This document shows, piece after piece, positions 45,094-55,643 of a DNA stretch of 64,000 nt. A model generated the notes under the pieces. That model searched no databases. It was not told where the DNA came from and saw only the letters and a program-made list of their open reading frames with translations. The stretch lies in the NCBI RefSeq assembly GCF_000145615.1, contig NC_014410.1:1158001-1222000 (forward strand), written 5' to 3'. The translations under genes and the position numbers were made by a program. The stretch's first letter is position 1. Each line of letters begins with the position of its first letter. The stretch is from Thermoanaerobacterium thermosaccharolyticum DSM 571. Lineage in GTDB: Bacteria > Bacillota > Thermoanaerobacteria > Thermoanaerobacterales > Thermoanaerobacteraceae.

Positions 45094-46911
45094 ATGTCAA
45101 AGGTTAACAAGGAAAACATAAGAAATTTTTGCATTATTGCGCATATAGACCATGGGAAATCGACGCTGGCAGATAGATTGATTGAAAGAACGGGTGTATT
45201 GACAGAAAGAGAGATGGAAGAGCAGGTTTTAGACAGCATGGATCTTGAAAGAGAAAGGGGTATAACGATAAAACTACAGCCTGTCCGCCTTATATACAAA
45301 GCAAAAGACGGGGAGGAATACGAGTTAAATCTTATAGATACTCCTGGTCATGTTGATTTTACATATGAGGTATCCAGAAGTATTGCGGCTTGTGAAGGTG
45401 CTTTGCTTGTTGTAGATGCTACACAAGGAATTGAAGCACAAACACTGGCAAACTTGTATTTAGCATTAGAACATGATCTTGAGATTGTACCTGTTATAAA
45501 TAAGATAGATCTTCCATCGGCAGATCCTGATTTTGTAAAGAAAGAGATAGAGGACGTGATAGGAATAGACGCACAAGATTCACTTCTTATTTCGGCAAAA
45601 GAAGGGATAGGCATTGAAGAAGTGCTGGAAGCCATTGTAAAACGAATCCCAGCTCCATCTGGAGATCCAGATAAGCCTTTGAAGGCCTTAATATTTGATT
45701 CATTTTACGATAATTATAAAGGAGCTATTAGTTTTATAAGGATCTTTGATGGCACGTTAAAACAAGGCGATAAGATAAAGATGATGTCGACGGGGAAAGA
45801 ATTTGAGGTGACAGAAGTAGGAATTTTCAGACCTAATTTAAGTCCTGTTGATTTCCTGTCTGCCGGTGATGTGGGGTATGTTGCAGCAAGTATAAAAAAT
45901 GTAAGCGACACTCGAGTTGGCGATACGATAACAAATGCCGAATTTCCAGCATCAGAGCCATTGCCAGGATACAAAAAAGTCACACCGATGGTTTACTGCG
46001 GAATATATCCGGCAGAAGGGGAAGATTATGAGAATTTAAAAGATGCACTCTTAAAACTGCAACTAAATGATGCATCTCTAACATTTGAACCTGATACATC
46101 GGCGGCTCTTGGATTTGGTTTTAGGTGTGGATTTTTAGGACTTTTGCATATGGACATAATACAAGAAAGACTGGAGAGAGAATATAATCTAAATTTAGTA
46201 ACGACAGCTCCAGGCGTAATTTATAAGGTATACAAGACAAATGGTGAAGTTATAGAGCTTGACAATCCAACAAATTTACCTGAGCCAACGGAAATAGACC
46301 ATATAGAAGAGCCTATTATCACTGCGACGATAATGTCGCCGACAGATTATGTGGGGCCTATCATGGAGCTGTGTCAAGATAGAAGAGGCGTATATCAAGG
46401 TATGGATTACCTTGAGCCGACTAGAGTGCTTATAAAATATGATATTCCTTTAAATGAAATAATTTACGATTTCTTTGATGCACTAAAATCAAGGACAAAA
46501 GGTTATGCTTCTTTAGACTATGAGTTAAAAGGTTATAAGACGTCAGATCTTGTAAAGTTGGATATACTTATTAACGGTGAAATTGTAGATGCTTTGTCTA
46601 TGATAGTTCACAAAGATAAGGCTTACGAAAGAGCCAGGAAAATGACTGAAAGGCTGAAAGAGAATATACCAAGGCATCTTTTTGAAATACCTATACAGGC
46701 AGCTATAGGATCAAAGATAATAGCTAGGGAAACTGTAAAAGCGCTAAGAAAAAATGTGCTGGCAAAATGCTATGGCGGGGATATAACGAGGAAGAAAAAG
46801 TTACTAGAGAAACAAAAAGAAGGCAAAAAGAGGATGAGGCAAATTGGAAAAGTAGAAATTCCTCAAGAGGCATTTATGTCAATTCTAAAGCTTGATGATG
46901 ACAATGATTAG
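45094..46911 (+). CDS. lepA: Elongation factor 4 (LepA)
   Basis: 605 residues: G1 AHIDHGKST near residue 17, G2/G3 RGITIK and [12 protein letters not shown], then domains II, III and V and the EF4-specific C-terminal part ending [19 protein letters not shown]. It back-translocates or assists ribosomes under stress. It precedes hemW, as in Bacillus. Confidence 0.98.
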   Translation: MSKVNKENIRNFCIIAHIDHGKSTLADRLIERTGVLTEREMEEQVLDSMDLERERGITIKLQPVRLIYKAKDGEEYELNLIDTPGHVDFTYEVSRSIAACEGALLVVDATQGIEAQTLANLYLALEHDLEIVPVINKIDLPSADPDFVKKEIEDVIGIDAQDSLLISAKEGIGIEEVLEAIVKRIPAPSGDPDKPLKALIFDSFYDNYKGAISFIRIFDGTLKQGDKIKMMSTGKEFEVTEVGIFRPNLSPVDFLSAGDVGYVAASIKNVSDTRVGDTITNAEFPASEPLPGYKKVTPMVYCGIYPAEGEDYENLKDALLKLQLNDASLTFEPDTSAALGFGFRCGFLGLLHMDIIQERLEREYNLNLVTTAPGVIYKVYKTNGEVIELDNPTNLPEPTEIDHIEEPIITATIMSPTDYVGPIMELCQDRRGVYQGMDYLEPTRVLIKYDIPLNEIIYDFFDALKSRTKGYASLDYELKGYKTSDLVKLDILINGEIVDALSMIVHKDKAYERARKMTERLKENIPRHLFEIPIQAAIGSKIIARETVKALRKNVLAKCYGGDITRKKKLLEKQKEGKKRMRQIGKVEIPQEAFMSILKLDDDND

Positions 46912-48034
46912 ATCGGGTATTTATATTCATATTCCTTTTTGCAAAAGAAAATGCTATTATTGTGACTTTAACTCGTATGCCAACATGGAAAAGAGTCTTG
47001 AGCCTTTTAAAGATGCTATAATGAGAGAGATTAGAAACAGAAAAGATGAACTAAAAGATATATTTACATCTATATATATAGGGGGAGGTACGCCTAATGT
47101 TTTGCCTCCTTTTTATATAGAAAATATATTAGATGAAATTTATAAATATTATGATATTAGCAATGATGCAGAAATATCTATAGAATTAAATCCTGGATTG
47201 ATTGACGATGAGAAACTTAAGACGTATAAAAGAATAGGCATAAATAGAATAAGCATAGGTTTGCAGGCTTGGCAGGATAAGCTGTTAAAGAAAATAGGCA
47301 GAATTCATACGATACATGACTTCATAGAAAATTATGATATGGCAACTAAATATTTTGATAATATAAATATTGATATTATGTACGCACTGCCAGATCAGAT
47401 ATTTGATGACTTTAAAGAAACATTGTCAAATGTAGTATCATTAAAGCCCACTCATATTTCATGCTATGGACTGATTTTGGAAGAAGGAACAGTATTTTAT
47501 AAATTGTATGAAGAAAATAAGATCAAACCGGCAGATGATGAATTTGAAATGATGATGTATCATTATGGAATTGAATTTTTACAGAAAAATGGTTATAAAC
47601 ATTATGAAATATCCAATTATGCGATACCGGGTTATGAATGTCGTCACAATACACTCTATTGGAAGGATTTACAATATATAGGTTTTGGCCCTGGGGCCTA
47701 TTCTTTTGTAGACAATAGACGATGTGGAAATGTAAAAGATATAAAAAAGTACATAGAAATGATAAATCGTACAGGATATGCGATTGAAGATATTGATGTG
47801 CTGGATGAGAAAGATAAAATGTCTGAATACATGTTTTTAGGGCTTAGGATGATGGATGGCGTTTATGATAGAGATTTTAAGACTAGATTTGGAAAAAGCA
47901 TGTTTTCGATATTTAAAAATGCTATTGATAAAAATATTGGATTAAATCTTTTAATTAGAGAAGGCGACAATATTAAGTTAACACAGAAAGGTATAGATGT
48001 ATCAAATAATGTGTTTGAGGATTTTTTGTTTTAG
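46904..48034 (+). CDS. hemW: Radical SAM protein HemW (heme chaperone family)
   Basis: About 376 residues. The cluster motif [10 protein letters not shown] (CxxxCxxC) and the following [12 protein letters not shown] belong to HemW, formerly called oxygen-independent coproporphyrinogen oxidase-like. HemW binds heme for delivery; it is not the coproporphyrinogen enzyme. ATG 46904 is chosen to give [13 protein letters not shown]; codons at 46892-46900 are alternatives. It overlaps the end of lepA. Confidence 0.9.
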   Translation: MIRSGIYIHIPFCKRKCYYCDFNSYANMEKSLEPFKDAIMREIRNRKDELKDIFTSIYIGGGTPNVLPPFYIENILDEIYKYYDISNDAEISIELNPGLIDDEKLKTYKRIGINRISIGLQAWQDKLLKKIGRIHTIHDFIENYDMATKYFDNINIDIMYALPDQIFDDFKETLSNVVSLKPTHISCYGLILEEGTVFYKLYEENKIKPADDEFEMMMYHYGIEFLQKNGYKHYEISNYAIPGYECRHNTLYWKDLQYIGFGPGAYSFVDNRRCGNVKDIKKYIEMINRTGYAIEDIDVLDEKDKMSEYMFLGLRMMDGVYDRDFKTRFGKSMFSIFKNAIDKNIGLNLLIREGDNIKLTQKGIDVSNNVFEDFLF

Positions 48035-48038
48035 AGTA

Positions 48039-48067
48039 TTGACAAATATCCACAATAGTGGTATTTT
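48039..48067 (+). promoter_or_regulatory. Promoter of the hrcA heat-shock operon
   Basis: TTGACA at 48039-48044, 17-base spacer, TATTTT at 48062-48067. The CIRCE operator begins 10 bases later and covers the expected start region. Confidence 0.75.
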
Positions 48068-48077
48068 TAAATCGTGA

Positions 48078-48104
48078 TTAGCACTCTCAAGCTAAGAGTG
48101 CTAA
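48078..48104 (+). promoter_or_regulatory. CIRCE operator (HrcA binding site)
   Basis: Perfect consensus: TTAGCACTC (48078-48086), nine bases, GAGTGCTAA (48096-48104). HrcA binds it and represses the operon; GroE assists HrcA. Confidence 0.98.
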
Positions 48105-48127
48105 TAATAGAATTTGGGGTGGTGAAT

Positions 48128-49162
48128 ATGCCGTTAGATGATAGGAAGAAGAGGATATTAGAAGCAGTAATTAATGACTATATTTTGACGGCAGAGCCAA
48201 TTGGATCTCGTACAATAGCAAAACGTTATGACCTTGGTGTAAGTTCTGCAACAATTAGAAATGAGATGGCTGACTTGGAAGAAATGGGTTATCTCGAACA
48301 GCCACATACATCGGCAGGTAGAATACCATCAGATAAAGGATATAGATTTTATGTTAATAATATATTAGAGCACTATTTAAATGAAACATATGATTATGAA
48401 TTTGAATCTTTTAATGAAGTGTTTGCAGAAATTGACGAGATTGTAAAAAAGTACGCAAAATTGTTATCAAGCATTACTAATCACACTATTGTAGTAAAAA
48501 TGCCACGAATTGATGAAAACACGATTAAGAGAATACAGATATTACCTGTTGATTCTAATAAATTAATACTTCTTGTAATGACAGAATCAGGCATTATGAA
48601 AAATTATTTAATAAGCCTGAAAGACAATATTGATAGCAATTTATTTGAGTTTTTAAATAACCTCATTAATAATAAAATGATTGGAAAAAGAAAAAGAGAA
48701 GTTGATAAAACGTTAAGGGATGAAATTAAAAAAGAGTCTGGCAATGCTATAGGTTTTATAGATAAAATTACAGATACAATTTTAAACGGCTTAAAGCAGA
48801 TGGATGAAACAGATTTGTATTCGGAAGGTATTTCTAATATTCTTAATTTTCCTGAATACAAAGATCTTTTTAAAGCCAAGACGTTTTTTGATTTGATTGA
48901 TAACAGGGATATCATGAATTCGGTATTGGAACCTGAGGATGACTCAATAGAAGTCACTATAGGTAGCGAAAGCAAATTTGAAGAAATGTGGGATTTAAGT
49001 ATTATAAAATCCACCTACAAAATAAATGGTGAAATTGTTGGCACTTTTGGCATAATAGGGCCTACAAGAATGAATTACAAAAGGCTTATAAATGAGATAA
49101 ATATGATGTCTAACGAACTATCAAAAGTTTTATCGTATATATATCAAGAAAATAAGAGGTGA
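48128..49162 (+). CDS. hrcA: Heat-inducible transcription repressor HrcA
   Basis: About 344 residues: N-terminal winged helix with SSATIRNEMADLEEMGYLEQP and HTSAGRIPSDKGYRFYV, a central inserted domain and the GAF-like dimerisation part (VTIGSES, GTFGIIGPTRMNY). It binds the CIRCE 24 bases upstream, so it represses itself and grpE. ATG 48128 with the site GGGGTGGTG. Confidence 0.97.
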   Translation: MPLDDRKKRILEAVINDYILTAEPIGSRTIAKRYDLGVSSATIRNEMADLEEMGYLEQPHTSAGRIPSDKGYRFYVNNILEHYLNETYDYEFESFNEVFAEIDEIVKKYAKLLSSITNHTIVVKMPRIDENTIKRIQILPVDSNKLILLVMTESGIMKNYLISLKDNIDSNLFEFLNNLINNKMIGKRKREVDKTLRDEIKKESGNAIGFIDKITDTILNGLKQMDETDLYSEGISNILNFPEYKDLFKAKTFFDLIDNRDIMNSVLEPEDDSIEVTIGSESKFEEMWDLSIIKSTYKINGEIVGTFGIIGPTRMNYKRLINEINMMSNELSKVLSYIYQENKR

Positions 49163-49167
49163 AACAA

Positions 49168-49830
49168 TTGGATAAAGAAAAAGATACGATAGAATATCAA
49201 ACCAATGAAGAAGAGAATAATAGTGCAAAAGATGTTTCTCATGATAATGAAAATTTAAGCAGCGAAAATAGTGCTGACATTGATTCTTCTCATAATACCA
49301 GTGAAGATGAGAAAAATGTGGAAAGTGATAATTCAAATGAAGAAAAGAACAATGACGAAGGAGAAATTGAAGAATTGAAAAATAGGTTAAAACAGAAAGA
49401 GGAAGAAGCTAACGAGTATCTAGAAATGGCTCAAAGATTAAAAGCTGAATTTGAGAACTATAGAAGGCGAACAGAAAAAGAAAAAGCAGATCTCATTGAA
49501 TATGGCAAAGAACAGGTGATACTAGATATATTGCCTGTTATAGACAATTTTGAAAGAGCTCTTGAGACGCAATATGATGATAATGGCGAAAATGCGTCCT
49601 TCAAAGAAGGTATTAACTTAATTTATAGACAATTTAAAGGTATTTTAGAAAAAATGGGTGTGAAAGAAATAGAGTCTTTAGGCCAGATGTTTGATCCATA
49701 CAAACATCATGCTGTAATGCAGGAAGAGGCAGAGGGCAAAAAAGAAAATGAAATAATTGAGGTATTTCAAAAGGGATATATGTTTAATAATAAAGTAATA
49801 AGACCAAGTATGGTCAAAGTAGCAAAATAA
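49168..49830 (+). CDS. grpE: Nucleotide exchange factor GrpE
   Basis: About 220 residues: an acidic, low-complexity N terminus, a long helix (EELKNRLKQKEEEANEYLEM) and the GrpE core (DILPVIDNFERALE, GVKEIESLGQMFDPYKHHAVMQ, IRPSMVKVAK). It releases ADP from DnaK. TTG 49168 lies 6 bases after AGAGGTG. Its stop codon is inside the left copy of the direct repeat that flanks the insertion sequence. Confidence 0.95.
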   Translation: MDKEKDTIEYQTNEEENNSAKDVSHDNENLSSENSADIDSSHNTSEDEKNVESDNSNEEKNNDEGEIEELKNRLKQKEEEANEYLEMAQRLKAEFENYRRRTEKEKADLIEYGKEQVILDILPVIDNFERALETQYDDNGENASFKEGINLIYRQFKGILEKMGVKEIESLGQMFDPYKHHAVMQEEAEGKKENEIIEVFQKGYMFNNKVIRPSMVKVAK

Positions 49831-49836
49831 AGTTTT
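49824..49836 (+). repeat. Left copy of a 13-bp target-site duplication
   Basis: AAAATAAAGTTTT, identical to 51628-51640. It contains the grpE stop codon. Together the copies bracket the insertion sequence. Confidence 0.85.
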
Positions 49837-50048
49837 TAGGTAATTGTGAAACTATGAGATAAAAATTTACAGATAGCAATCAATAGAGGAAGATATAGGA
49901 AAGATACAGTATACCAGAGAGTACATTTAATCAAGAAAGGTCTGAATTTTATTGATGAACATTGAAAACAGAAAAAAACAGGCATGACAAATAGACCCCA
50001 ATGATTTATGCAAATGAGGTAGATGCTTAAGTTTAGCTGGCTGTTGAA

Positions 50049-51491
50049 TTAAGCAGCTATAGACTTAACAGAACGAATTTTATCTATAGCTCCCATACGG
50101 TATGCTAGTAAAACAGTAATAAGATGCGCAGCACCAGCCATGAAGAAATCTGCCTTGATGGTTTTGCGGTCTCTAGCCTGGAGATTACCAAGCTGCAGGG
50201 GAAGTTTGAGCCTAGAGATAACCTGCTCAATGATATGTCGAAAATCAGCTATTTGATTCCATTGCTCTGTATCTCTAGGAATAGGGGTATGAACTCTATA
50301 ATTATCTTTGGGATATGTATAAAACATTCTGCCACAATCGGAAGTTGTACATTTATCCTCGCAGGAACAAACATATTTGCCACCAGGTAACTTTTCAGTT
50401 TTAGGGCAAATAAACTTGTTCCTAAAGGAACGGTTTTTACCTTTACAAGAGCCATCCCATTTCATTGGAAGAGATGGGTCCTTTGGGCATGTAGGAATAC
50501 CATCTTCATTAATTCCTGGCTTGCCGAAATTTTTTCTGGTATTTCTAGGATTAAGAGCAATGACAGGCAGAATGCCATGATTCTCAAAGAGATATTTATA
50601 GTTTGGGACATCATCGAAGCCAGAATCAGCAGTCATAGCATAAATATTAAAGTTACGATGACGCTCAAAAAAATTCTCCATAGCAGGTATAAGCAGTTTT
50701 CCATCCCATGTAAGTTTAACTTCTTCAGGGGATGCGGGCTCAGAGCTATCAGTATAATCATTAAAATCCGGCTGGTAATCGCAAAAGTCCATATGTCTTA
50801 AAATGCCGAGGGCATTAGACACAACTATAGTTTTGTGGGCATAACAGAAAGTACCATTGATATATTGCAATTTAATATTAGGGTCAACAGAAGCAGTTTT
50901 AGGCATTTGATTATAGGCCATTTTATAGATGTCTTCTTTTGACTTGTCCTTGTTAAAGTATTGAAGCTTTTTAACAAGAGCATTAAAGAATTTGGGGTTG
51001 TTTTCCTTAACATAGCATTCAATACCAGTAGTATCCATAATATAAACTTCAGCAGGATTGATGCCTAATTCTTTTTCAAGGGCTTGGCCAATTTCCTGAC
51101 AAATAGGTTCAGTAATATCGACTAACTTATGAAAGAAGGCTTCAATGTCATCACAGTAATCCTGTTTGAACCTTGAGTAAAAAGAAGCATCAGGAACAGT
51201 ATTAAGCCCACAAAAATCACGGAGTTCTTTTGAAAATGACAAAAAAGTAATAAGTAAATCAATAGTTGGTATAGAAAGTAACTTTTGCAGCAATAAGGTT
51301 GAAACAATTGAATCGAGAGAATTATCATGAGGGCGACCAGTAGCTTTATTATAGTGAAAATACCAATTTACAGGGATTAAGTCAGAAATATTAATATACT
51401 GGTCAAGAAGCTCAAGCAACTGAGGTTTTTGAACAACAATAAATTTATGAAAATCATCAATAAAATCAGAAAAATTAAGTTGCTTTATCAT
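50049..51491 (-). CDS. DDE transposase, IS4 superfamily
   Basis: About 480 residues, no stops or shifts. The catalytic acids are suggested by YIMDTTGIE (D), MTADSGFDD (D) and the motif R-3-E-6-K in FRHIIEQVISRLK (E), which is the IS4-type signature except that the usual Tyr is missing. A Cys-rich insert (CSCEDKCTTSDCG) is present. ATG 51491 has the site AAAGGAGAT. The exact IS family was not checked; IS4 or IS1182-like are the options. Confidence 0.88.
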   Translation of the reverse strand: MIKQLNFSDFIDDFHKFIVVQKPQLLELLDQYINISDLIPVNWYFHYNKATGRPHDNSLDSIVSTLLLQKLLSIPTIDLLITFLSFSKELRDFCGLNTVPDASFYSRFKQDYCDDIEAFFHKLVDITEPICQEIGQALEKELGINPAEVYIMDTTGIECYVKENNPKFFNALVKKLQYFNKDKSKEDIYKMAYNQMPKTASVDPNIKLQYINGTFCYAHKTIVVSNALGILRHMDFCDYQPDFNDYTDSSEPASPEEVKLTWDGKLLIPAMENFFERHRNFNIYAMTADSGFDDVPNYKYLFENHGILPVIALNPRNTRKNFGKPGINEDGIPTCPKDPSLPMKWDGSCKGKNRSFRNKFICPKTEKLPGGKYVCSCEDKCTTSDCGRMFYTYPKDNYRVHTPIPRDTEQWNQIADFRHIIEQVISRLKLPLQLGNLQARDRKTIKADFFMAGAAHLITVLLAYRMGAIDKIRSVKSIAA

Positions 51492-51571
51492 GCAGGATCT
51501 CCTTTCACTTTGGTTGGATTTAGAATATTTGGTATAATATATAATTCGGCAAAAGTGGAGGAAAATCCTGC
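51492..51571 (-). promoter_or_regulatory. Inverted repeat that can hide the transposase ribosome site
   Basis: GCAGGATCTCC (51492-51502), which holds the complement of the ribosome site, can pair with GGAGGAAAATCCTGC (51557-51571): a 7-bp plus 4-bp stem with a GAAA bulge. Only transcripts starting outside the element contain both arms; the element's own start lies between them. Confidence 0.6.
51510..51538 (+). promoter_or_regulatory. Outward promoter of the IS pointing into dnaK
   Basis: TTGGTT at 51510-51515, 17-base spacer, TATAAT at 51533-51538 preceded by TGG (extended -10). It faces dnaK, about 120 bases from its start. No terminator on the plus strand lies between them. Confidence 0.65.
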
Positions 51572-51582
51572 TGATATATAAA

Positions 51583-51619
51583 GTAAAACCCTTTAAAATC
51601 AATAATTTTAGGGTTTTAC
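51583..51619 (-). terminator. Hairpin at the right end of the IS
   Basis: GTAAAACCCT and AAAAT (51583-51599) pair with ATTTT and AGGGTTTTAC (51605-51619). Read leftward it is followed by TTTATATAT, so it could block transcripts running into the transposase; read rightward it is followed by A, so it would not stop dnaK transcription. Confidence 0.55.
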
Positions 51620-51627
51620 AAAAAGCT

Positions 51628-51640
51628 AAAATAAAGTTTT
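51628..51640 (+). repeat. Right copy of the 13-bp target-site duplication
   Basis: AAAATAAAGTTTT, identical to 49824-49836, directly before the dnaK ribosome site AGGAGG. Removing the element would leave grpE and dnaK about 24 bases apart, a normal operon spacing. Confidence 0.85.
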
Positions 51641-51658
51641 AAATAGGAGGAAAAGACG

Positions 51659-53491
51659 ATGGGAAAAATTATAGGAATTGATCTTGGTACAACTTTTTCG
51701 TGTGTAGCTGTTATGGAAGGAGGACAACCAGTAGTTATACCAAATTCTGAAGGTGCTAGGACTACACCATCAGTTGTTGCTTTTACAAAAGAAGGTGAAA
51801 GATTAGTAGGCCAAGTAGCAAAAAGGCAGGCTATAACAAATCCAGAGAGGACAGTAATGTCCATAAAAAGACACATGGGTTCAGATTATCGTGTTACGAT
51901 TGATGGAAAAAGCTATACACCACAAGAAATATCAGCTATGATTTTACAGAAGTTAAAAGCAGATGCTGAAGCATATCTTGGCGAGAAAGTAACCGAAGCA
52001 GTAATAACTGTACCAGCATATTTTAATGATAGCCAAAGGCAGGCTACTAAAGATGCTGGTAGAATAGCAGGATTGGATGTAAAGAGAATTATCAACGAGC
52101 CAACGGCTGCATCATTGGCATATGGATTAGATAAACAAGGAAATCAGAAAATTATGGTGTATGACTTAGGTGGCGGTACATTTGATGTTTCCATTCTCGA
52201 GATAGGAGATGGAGTATTTGAGGTTCTAGCAACTAGTGGTAACAACCACTTAGGTGGTGATGATTTTGACCAGAGAATTATGGATTGGCTTGCAGATAAC
52301 TTTAAGAAAGAATATGGAATTGATTTAAGAAATGATAAGATGGCAATGCAGAGATTAAAAGATGCTGCTGAAAAAGCAAAGATAGAGCTTTCTTCTGCTA
52401 TGACAGCTAATATAAATTTACCGTTTATAACAGCTGATGCTACAGGACCAAAACATATAGACGTTAACTTGACAAGAGCGAAATTTGAGGAACTTATAAA
52501 TGATTTAGTACAATCTACAGTTGAACCAGTAAATCGTGCTTTGAGCGATGCGAAGCTTAGCCCATCTGATATAGATAAAGTTATTTTAGTTGGTGGCTCA
52601 ACAAGAATACCATTTGTTCAAGAGACAGTAAAAAGAATAATGGGGAAAGAGCCTCATAAAGGCATAAATCCAGATGAATGTGTTGCAATTGGAGCTGCAA
52701 TTCAAGGTGGTGTATTAGGCGGCGAAGTAAAGGACGTCCTTTTGCTTGATGTTACGCCACTTTCACTTGGCATTGAAACGCTGGGTGGTGTATTCACAAA
52801 ATTAATAGAAAGGAACACCACGATTCCTACAAAGAAGAGCCAGATATTCTCTACTGCGGCAGATGGGCAGACATCTGTTGAGATACATGTTTTGCAAGGT
52901 GAAAGACCGATGGCTCGGGACAACAAAACTCTTGGAAGATTTACATTGACGGGAATTCCACCTGCTCCAAGAGGAGTGCCTCAGATAGAAGTTACATTTG
53001 ATATTGATGCTAATGGTATTGTCCATGTTTCTGCAAAAGATTTAGGTACAGGAAAATCTCAGAACATAACAATCACTTCTTCCTCTAATTTAAGCGAAGA
53101 AGAGATAAACAGGATGATGAATGAGGCAAAACAGCACGAAGAAGAAGACAGAAGGAGAAAAGAAGAGATAGAAGTAAGAAACAATGCAGATTCATTAATA
53201 TATCAAGCCGAAAAGACCATGAAAGATTTGGCAGACAAGATGACACAGCAAGAAAAAGATGATATAAATAAAGAGATAGAAAATGTAAGAAAAGCTCTTG
53301 AAGGCAGCGACATTAACGCTATAAAAAGCGCTTCAGAAAAATTGTCACAAGCATTTTACAATGTGTCTTCACGCATATATCAACAGACAGGCAGTGCAGG
53401 TCAGACAAATAGCTATAGCAGCGGTGATGGAACATCTAATAAAGAAAATGTATATGAAGCAGACTATAAGATGGAAGATGACAACAAATAA
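51659..53491 (+). CDS. dnaK: Chaperone protein DnaK (Hsp70)
   Basis: 610 residues: ATPase domain ([42 protein letters not shown]), linker [19 protein letters not shown], substrate domain and helical lid. The lid lacks the insert of proteobacterial DnaK as normal in Firmicutes. ATG 51659 with TAGGAGG. The gene is intact although an IS lies directly upstream. Confidence 0.98.
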   Translation: MGKIIGIDLGTTFSCVAVMEGGQPVVIPNSEGARTTPSVVAFTKEGERLVGQVAKRQAITNPERTVMSIKRHMGSDYRVTIDGKSYTPQEISAMILQKLKADAEAYLGEKVTEAVITVPAYFNDSQRQATKDAGRIAGLDVKRIINEPTAASLAYGLDKQGNQKIMVYDLGGGTFDVSILEIGDGVFEVLATSGNNHLGGDDFDQRIMDWLADNFKKEYGIDLRNDKMAMQRLKDAAEKAKIELSSAMTANINLPFITADATGPKHIDVNLTRAKFEELINDLVQSTVEPVNRALSDAKLSPSDIDKVILVGGSTRIPFVQETVKRIMGKEPHKGINPDECVAIGAAIQGGVLGGEVKDVLLLDVTPLSLGIETLGGVFTKLIERNTTIPTKKSQIFSTAADGQTSVEIHVLQGERPMARDNKTLGRFTLTGIPPAPRGVPQIEVTFDIDANGIVHVSAKDLGTGKSQNITITSSSNLSEEEINRMMNEAKQHEEEDRRRKEEIEVRNNADSLIYQAEKTMKDLADKMTQQEKDDINKEIENVRKALEGSDINAIKSASEKLSQAFYNVSSRIYQQTGSAGQTNSYSSGDGTSNKENVYEADYKMEDDNK

Positions 53492-53500
53492 AATAAATAA

Positions 53501-53521
53501 GAACCAGGGCAATCCTGGTTC
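53501..53521 (+). terminator. Hairpin between dnaK and dnaJ
   Basis: GAACCAGG (53501-53508) pairs with CCTGGTTC (53514-53521). No T run follows, so partial termination or mRNA processing is more likely than a full stop; it may lower dnaJ relative to dnaK. Confidence 0.55.
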
Positions 53522-53552
53522 TCATTCATGTTGAGAAAGGCAGGTGATGTGT

Positions 53553-54695
53553 ATGGCTAAAGATTATTATGCAATATTAGGTCTTGATAAAAATGCCAGC
53601 GATGAAGACATAAAAAAGGCTTACAGAACTCTTGCAAAAAAGTACCATCCTGACTTAAATCCAGGCAATAAAGAAGCAGAACAAAAGTTTAAAGAGATAA
53701 ATGAAGCATATCAGATTTTGTCTGACCCTCAGAAAAAAGCTCAGTATGATCAATTTGGTGATGCAGCATTTAACCAAGGTGGTTTTAATCAAGGAGATTT
53801 TGGTGGCTTTGGTGGTTTTGGCCAGGGTGGATTTGATTTTGGCGGTTTTGGCGACATTTTTGGCGATATATTTGGTGATATGTTCGGTGGTAGTGCTAGA
53901 AGAAAAACCGGTCCTCAAAAAGGGAATGACATAAGAGTTAATTTAACTTTGTCTTTTGAAGAAGCTGCATTTGGTGTAGAGAAAGAAATTGAAATTGAAA
54001 GATATGAAAAATGCGATAGATGCAATGGTACAGGTGCTAATCCGGGAACGAAAATAGAGGTATGCCCCGAATGTCATGGTACAGGTGAGGTCAGAATAAC
54101 ACAAAATACGCCGTTTGGCAGGATAGTCAATGTAAGAACATGTCCTAGGTGCCATGGAGAAGGCAGGATAGTCAAAGATCCATGCTCAAAGTGCCATGGA
54201 AGTGGGAAAATAAGAAGACTAAGGAAACTTAAAGTCAATATACCTGCTGGAATTGATGAAGGACAAATGGTATCATTAAGAGGTGAAGGTGAACCAGGGG
54301 AAAGAGGAGGAGCTAATGGAGATCTTTTTATTGTAATAAGCATAAAACCACATAAGATATTCAAGCGGGATGGATTTAATGTTTTGCTTAAAATGCCCAT
54401 AAGCTTTGTAGATGCTGCGCTTGGTGCAGAGATAGAAGTTCCAACTCTTGACGGCAAAGCTATATACAATATTCCACCTGGAACTCAAACTGGAACAGTG
54501 TTTAGGCTTAGAAATAAAGGAATACCTCATATTAATGGAAGAGGACGTGGTGATGAATTCGTAGAAGTGTATATTGATGTTCCTAAAAAATTGACAGAAA
54601 AGCAAAAAGAGCTATTGAGGGAGTTTGATAAACTCAGCAATGATAGCGGTGGAAAATCTTTTTTTCAAAAAGTAAAAGATGCTTTTGGAGCATAA
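53553..54695 (+). CDS. dnaJ: Chaperone protein DnaJ
   Basis: 380 residues: J domain with HPD (KYHPDLNP), a Gly/Phe-rich stretch ([16 protein letters not shown]), four zinc motifs ([32 protein letters not shown]) and the C-terminal substrate domain. It delivers clients to DnaK. ATG 53553 follows CAGGTGATG; the GTG at 53544 lies in that site. Confidence 0.98.
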   Translation: MAKDYYAILGLDKNASDEDIKKAYRTLAKKYHPDLNPGNKEAEQKFKEINEAYQILSDPQKKAQYDQFGDAAFNQGGFNQGDFGGFGGFGQGGFDFGGFGDIFGDIFGDMFGGSARRKTGPQKGNDIRVNLTLSFEEAAFGVEKEIEIERYEKCDRCNGTGANPGTKIEVCPECHGTGEVRITQNTPFGRIVNVRTCPRCHGEGRIVKDPCSKCHGSGKIRRLRKLKVNIPAGIDEGQMVSLRGEGEPGERGGANGDLFIVISIKPHKIFKRDGFNVLLKMPISFVDAALGAEIEVPTLDGKAIYNIPPGTQTGTVFRLRNKGIPHINGRGRGDEFVEVYIDVPKKLTEKQKELLREFDKLSNDSGGKSFFQKVKDAFGA

Positions 54696-54710
54696 AAAAG
54701 GGTGATATGA

Positions 54711-55637
54711 TTGAAATGGCTTGAGGTAAAAGTCACAACTTCAGTTGAAGCGGAAGAGGCTATAACGAATATTATGCATGAAATTGGTGCTGGTGGTGTT
54801 GTTATTGAAGATCCTAATGATTTAAAAATGCTTAATGATGACAGTGAGTGGGATTATGTTGATCCCGATATGATTGTAAACACTGATAAAGTCGTTATTT
54901 CAGCTTATTTTCCATTGATGCCAAATACAATAGACAAAGTTAGCATTATAAAGGACAGGATAATGGGGCTAAAGGAGTATAATTTAGACATAGGTGATTT
55001 TACATTTGAAACATCGGAAGTCGATGACGATGATTGGGCTAACAGTTGGAAAAAGTATTATAAACCTTTTAAAATAGGGAAACGCGTTGTTATTAAACCA
55101 TCATGGGAAGATTATAAGCCAGAAGAAAATGAAATAGTTGTTGAACTAGACCCAGGCATGGCATTTGGTACAGGTAGCCACGAAACGACAAAGATGTGTA
55201 TAGAATTTCTCGAAGATTATGTAAAGCCTAACAATGTAGTATTTGATGTTGGATGTGGTACAGGTATTTTGTCGATTGTAAGTTCGAAATTGGGTGCAAA
55301 AAAAGTTTATGCAGTAGATCTGGATGATGTAGCTATAAAAGTGGCATCTTTAAATGTCAAATTGAACAATTTAGATAATATTGAGGTTCTTAAAAGTGAT
55401 CTTTTACATGAGCTAACTGGAAAAGCTGATTTAATAGTGGCAAATATAATAGCTGATATAATTATCAAAGCTACTTACGATATTTATGAAAAACTTAATG
55501 AAAATGGAATATTCATATCTAGCGGTATAATAAAAGATAGGAAAAACGATGTTTTAGATGCTATTTCGAAATATTTTGATATAATTGATATAAAAGAAGA
55601 TGGTGAATGGATTGCTATATTATCTAAGAAAAAGTGA
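54711..55637 (+). CDS. prmA: Ribosomal protein L11 methyltransferase
   Basis: 308 residues: N-terminal substrate domain, then the methyltransferase with ELDPGMAFGTGSHETTKM and SAM motif FDVGCGTGILSI, and VANIIADIII (NPPY-like position). It trimethylates uL11. TTG 54711 with the site GGGTGATA. It follows dnaJ and precedes rsmE as in Bacillus. Confidence 0.95.
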   Translation: MKWLEVKVTTSVEAEEAITNIMHEIGAGGVVIEDPNDLKMLNDDSEWDYVDPDMIVNTDKVVISAYFPLMPNTIDKVSIIKDRIMGLKEYNLDIGDFTFETSEVDDDDWANSWKKYYKPFKIGKRVVIKPSWEDYKPEENEIVVELDPGMAFGTGSHETTKMCIEFLEDYVKPNNVVFDVGCGTGILSIVSSKLGAKKVYAVDLDDVAIKVASLNVKLNNLDNIEVLKSDLLHELTGKADLIVANIIADIIIKATYDIYEKLNENGIFISSGIIKDRKNDVLDAISKYFDIIDIKEDGEWIAILSKKK

Positions 55638-55643
55638 TTTGCT

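Larger units (their letters stand above)
49838..51627 (-). mobile_element. Complete insertion sequence of about 1.79 kb between grpE and dnaK
   Basis: The left end reads AGGTAATTGTGAAACTAT and the right end, read inward, AGCTTTTTGTAAAACCCT; 13 of 18 positions match as imperfect terminal inverted repeats. Perfect 13-bp direct repeats flank it, the size range made by IS4-group elements. It carries one transposase on the minus strand. About 210 bases between the left end and the transposase stop hold no gene. All parts look intact, so the insertion is probably recent. Confidence 0.88.

Noticed and set aside
49159-49167. grpE starting at GTG 49159
   Set aside because: That GTG is part of the ribosome site AGAGGTG; TTG 49168 has correct spacing.
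51583-51619. Terminator cutting off transcription into dnaK
   Set aside because: On the plus strand the hairpin is followed by A residues, not T; it can act only on leftward transcripts.
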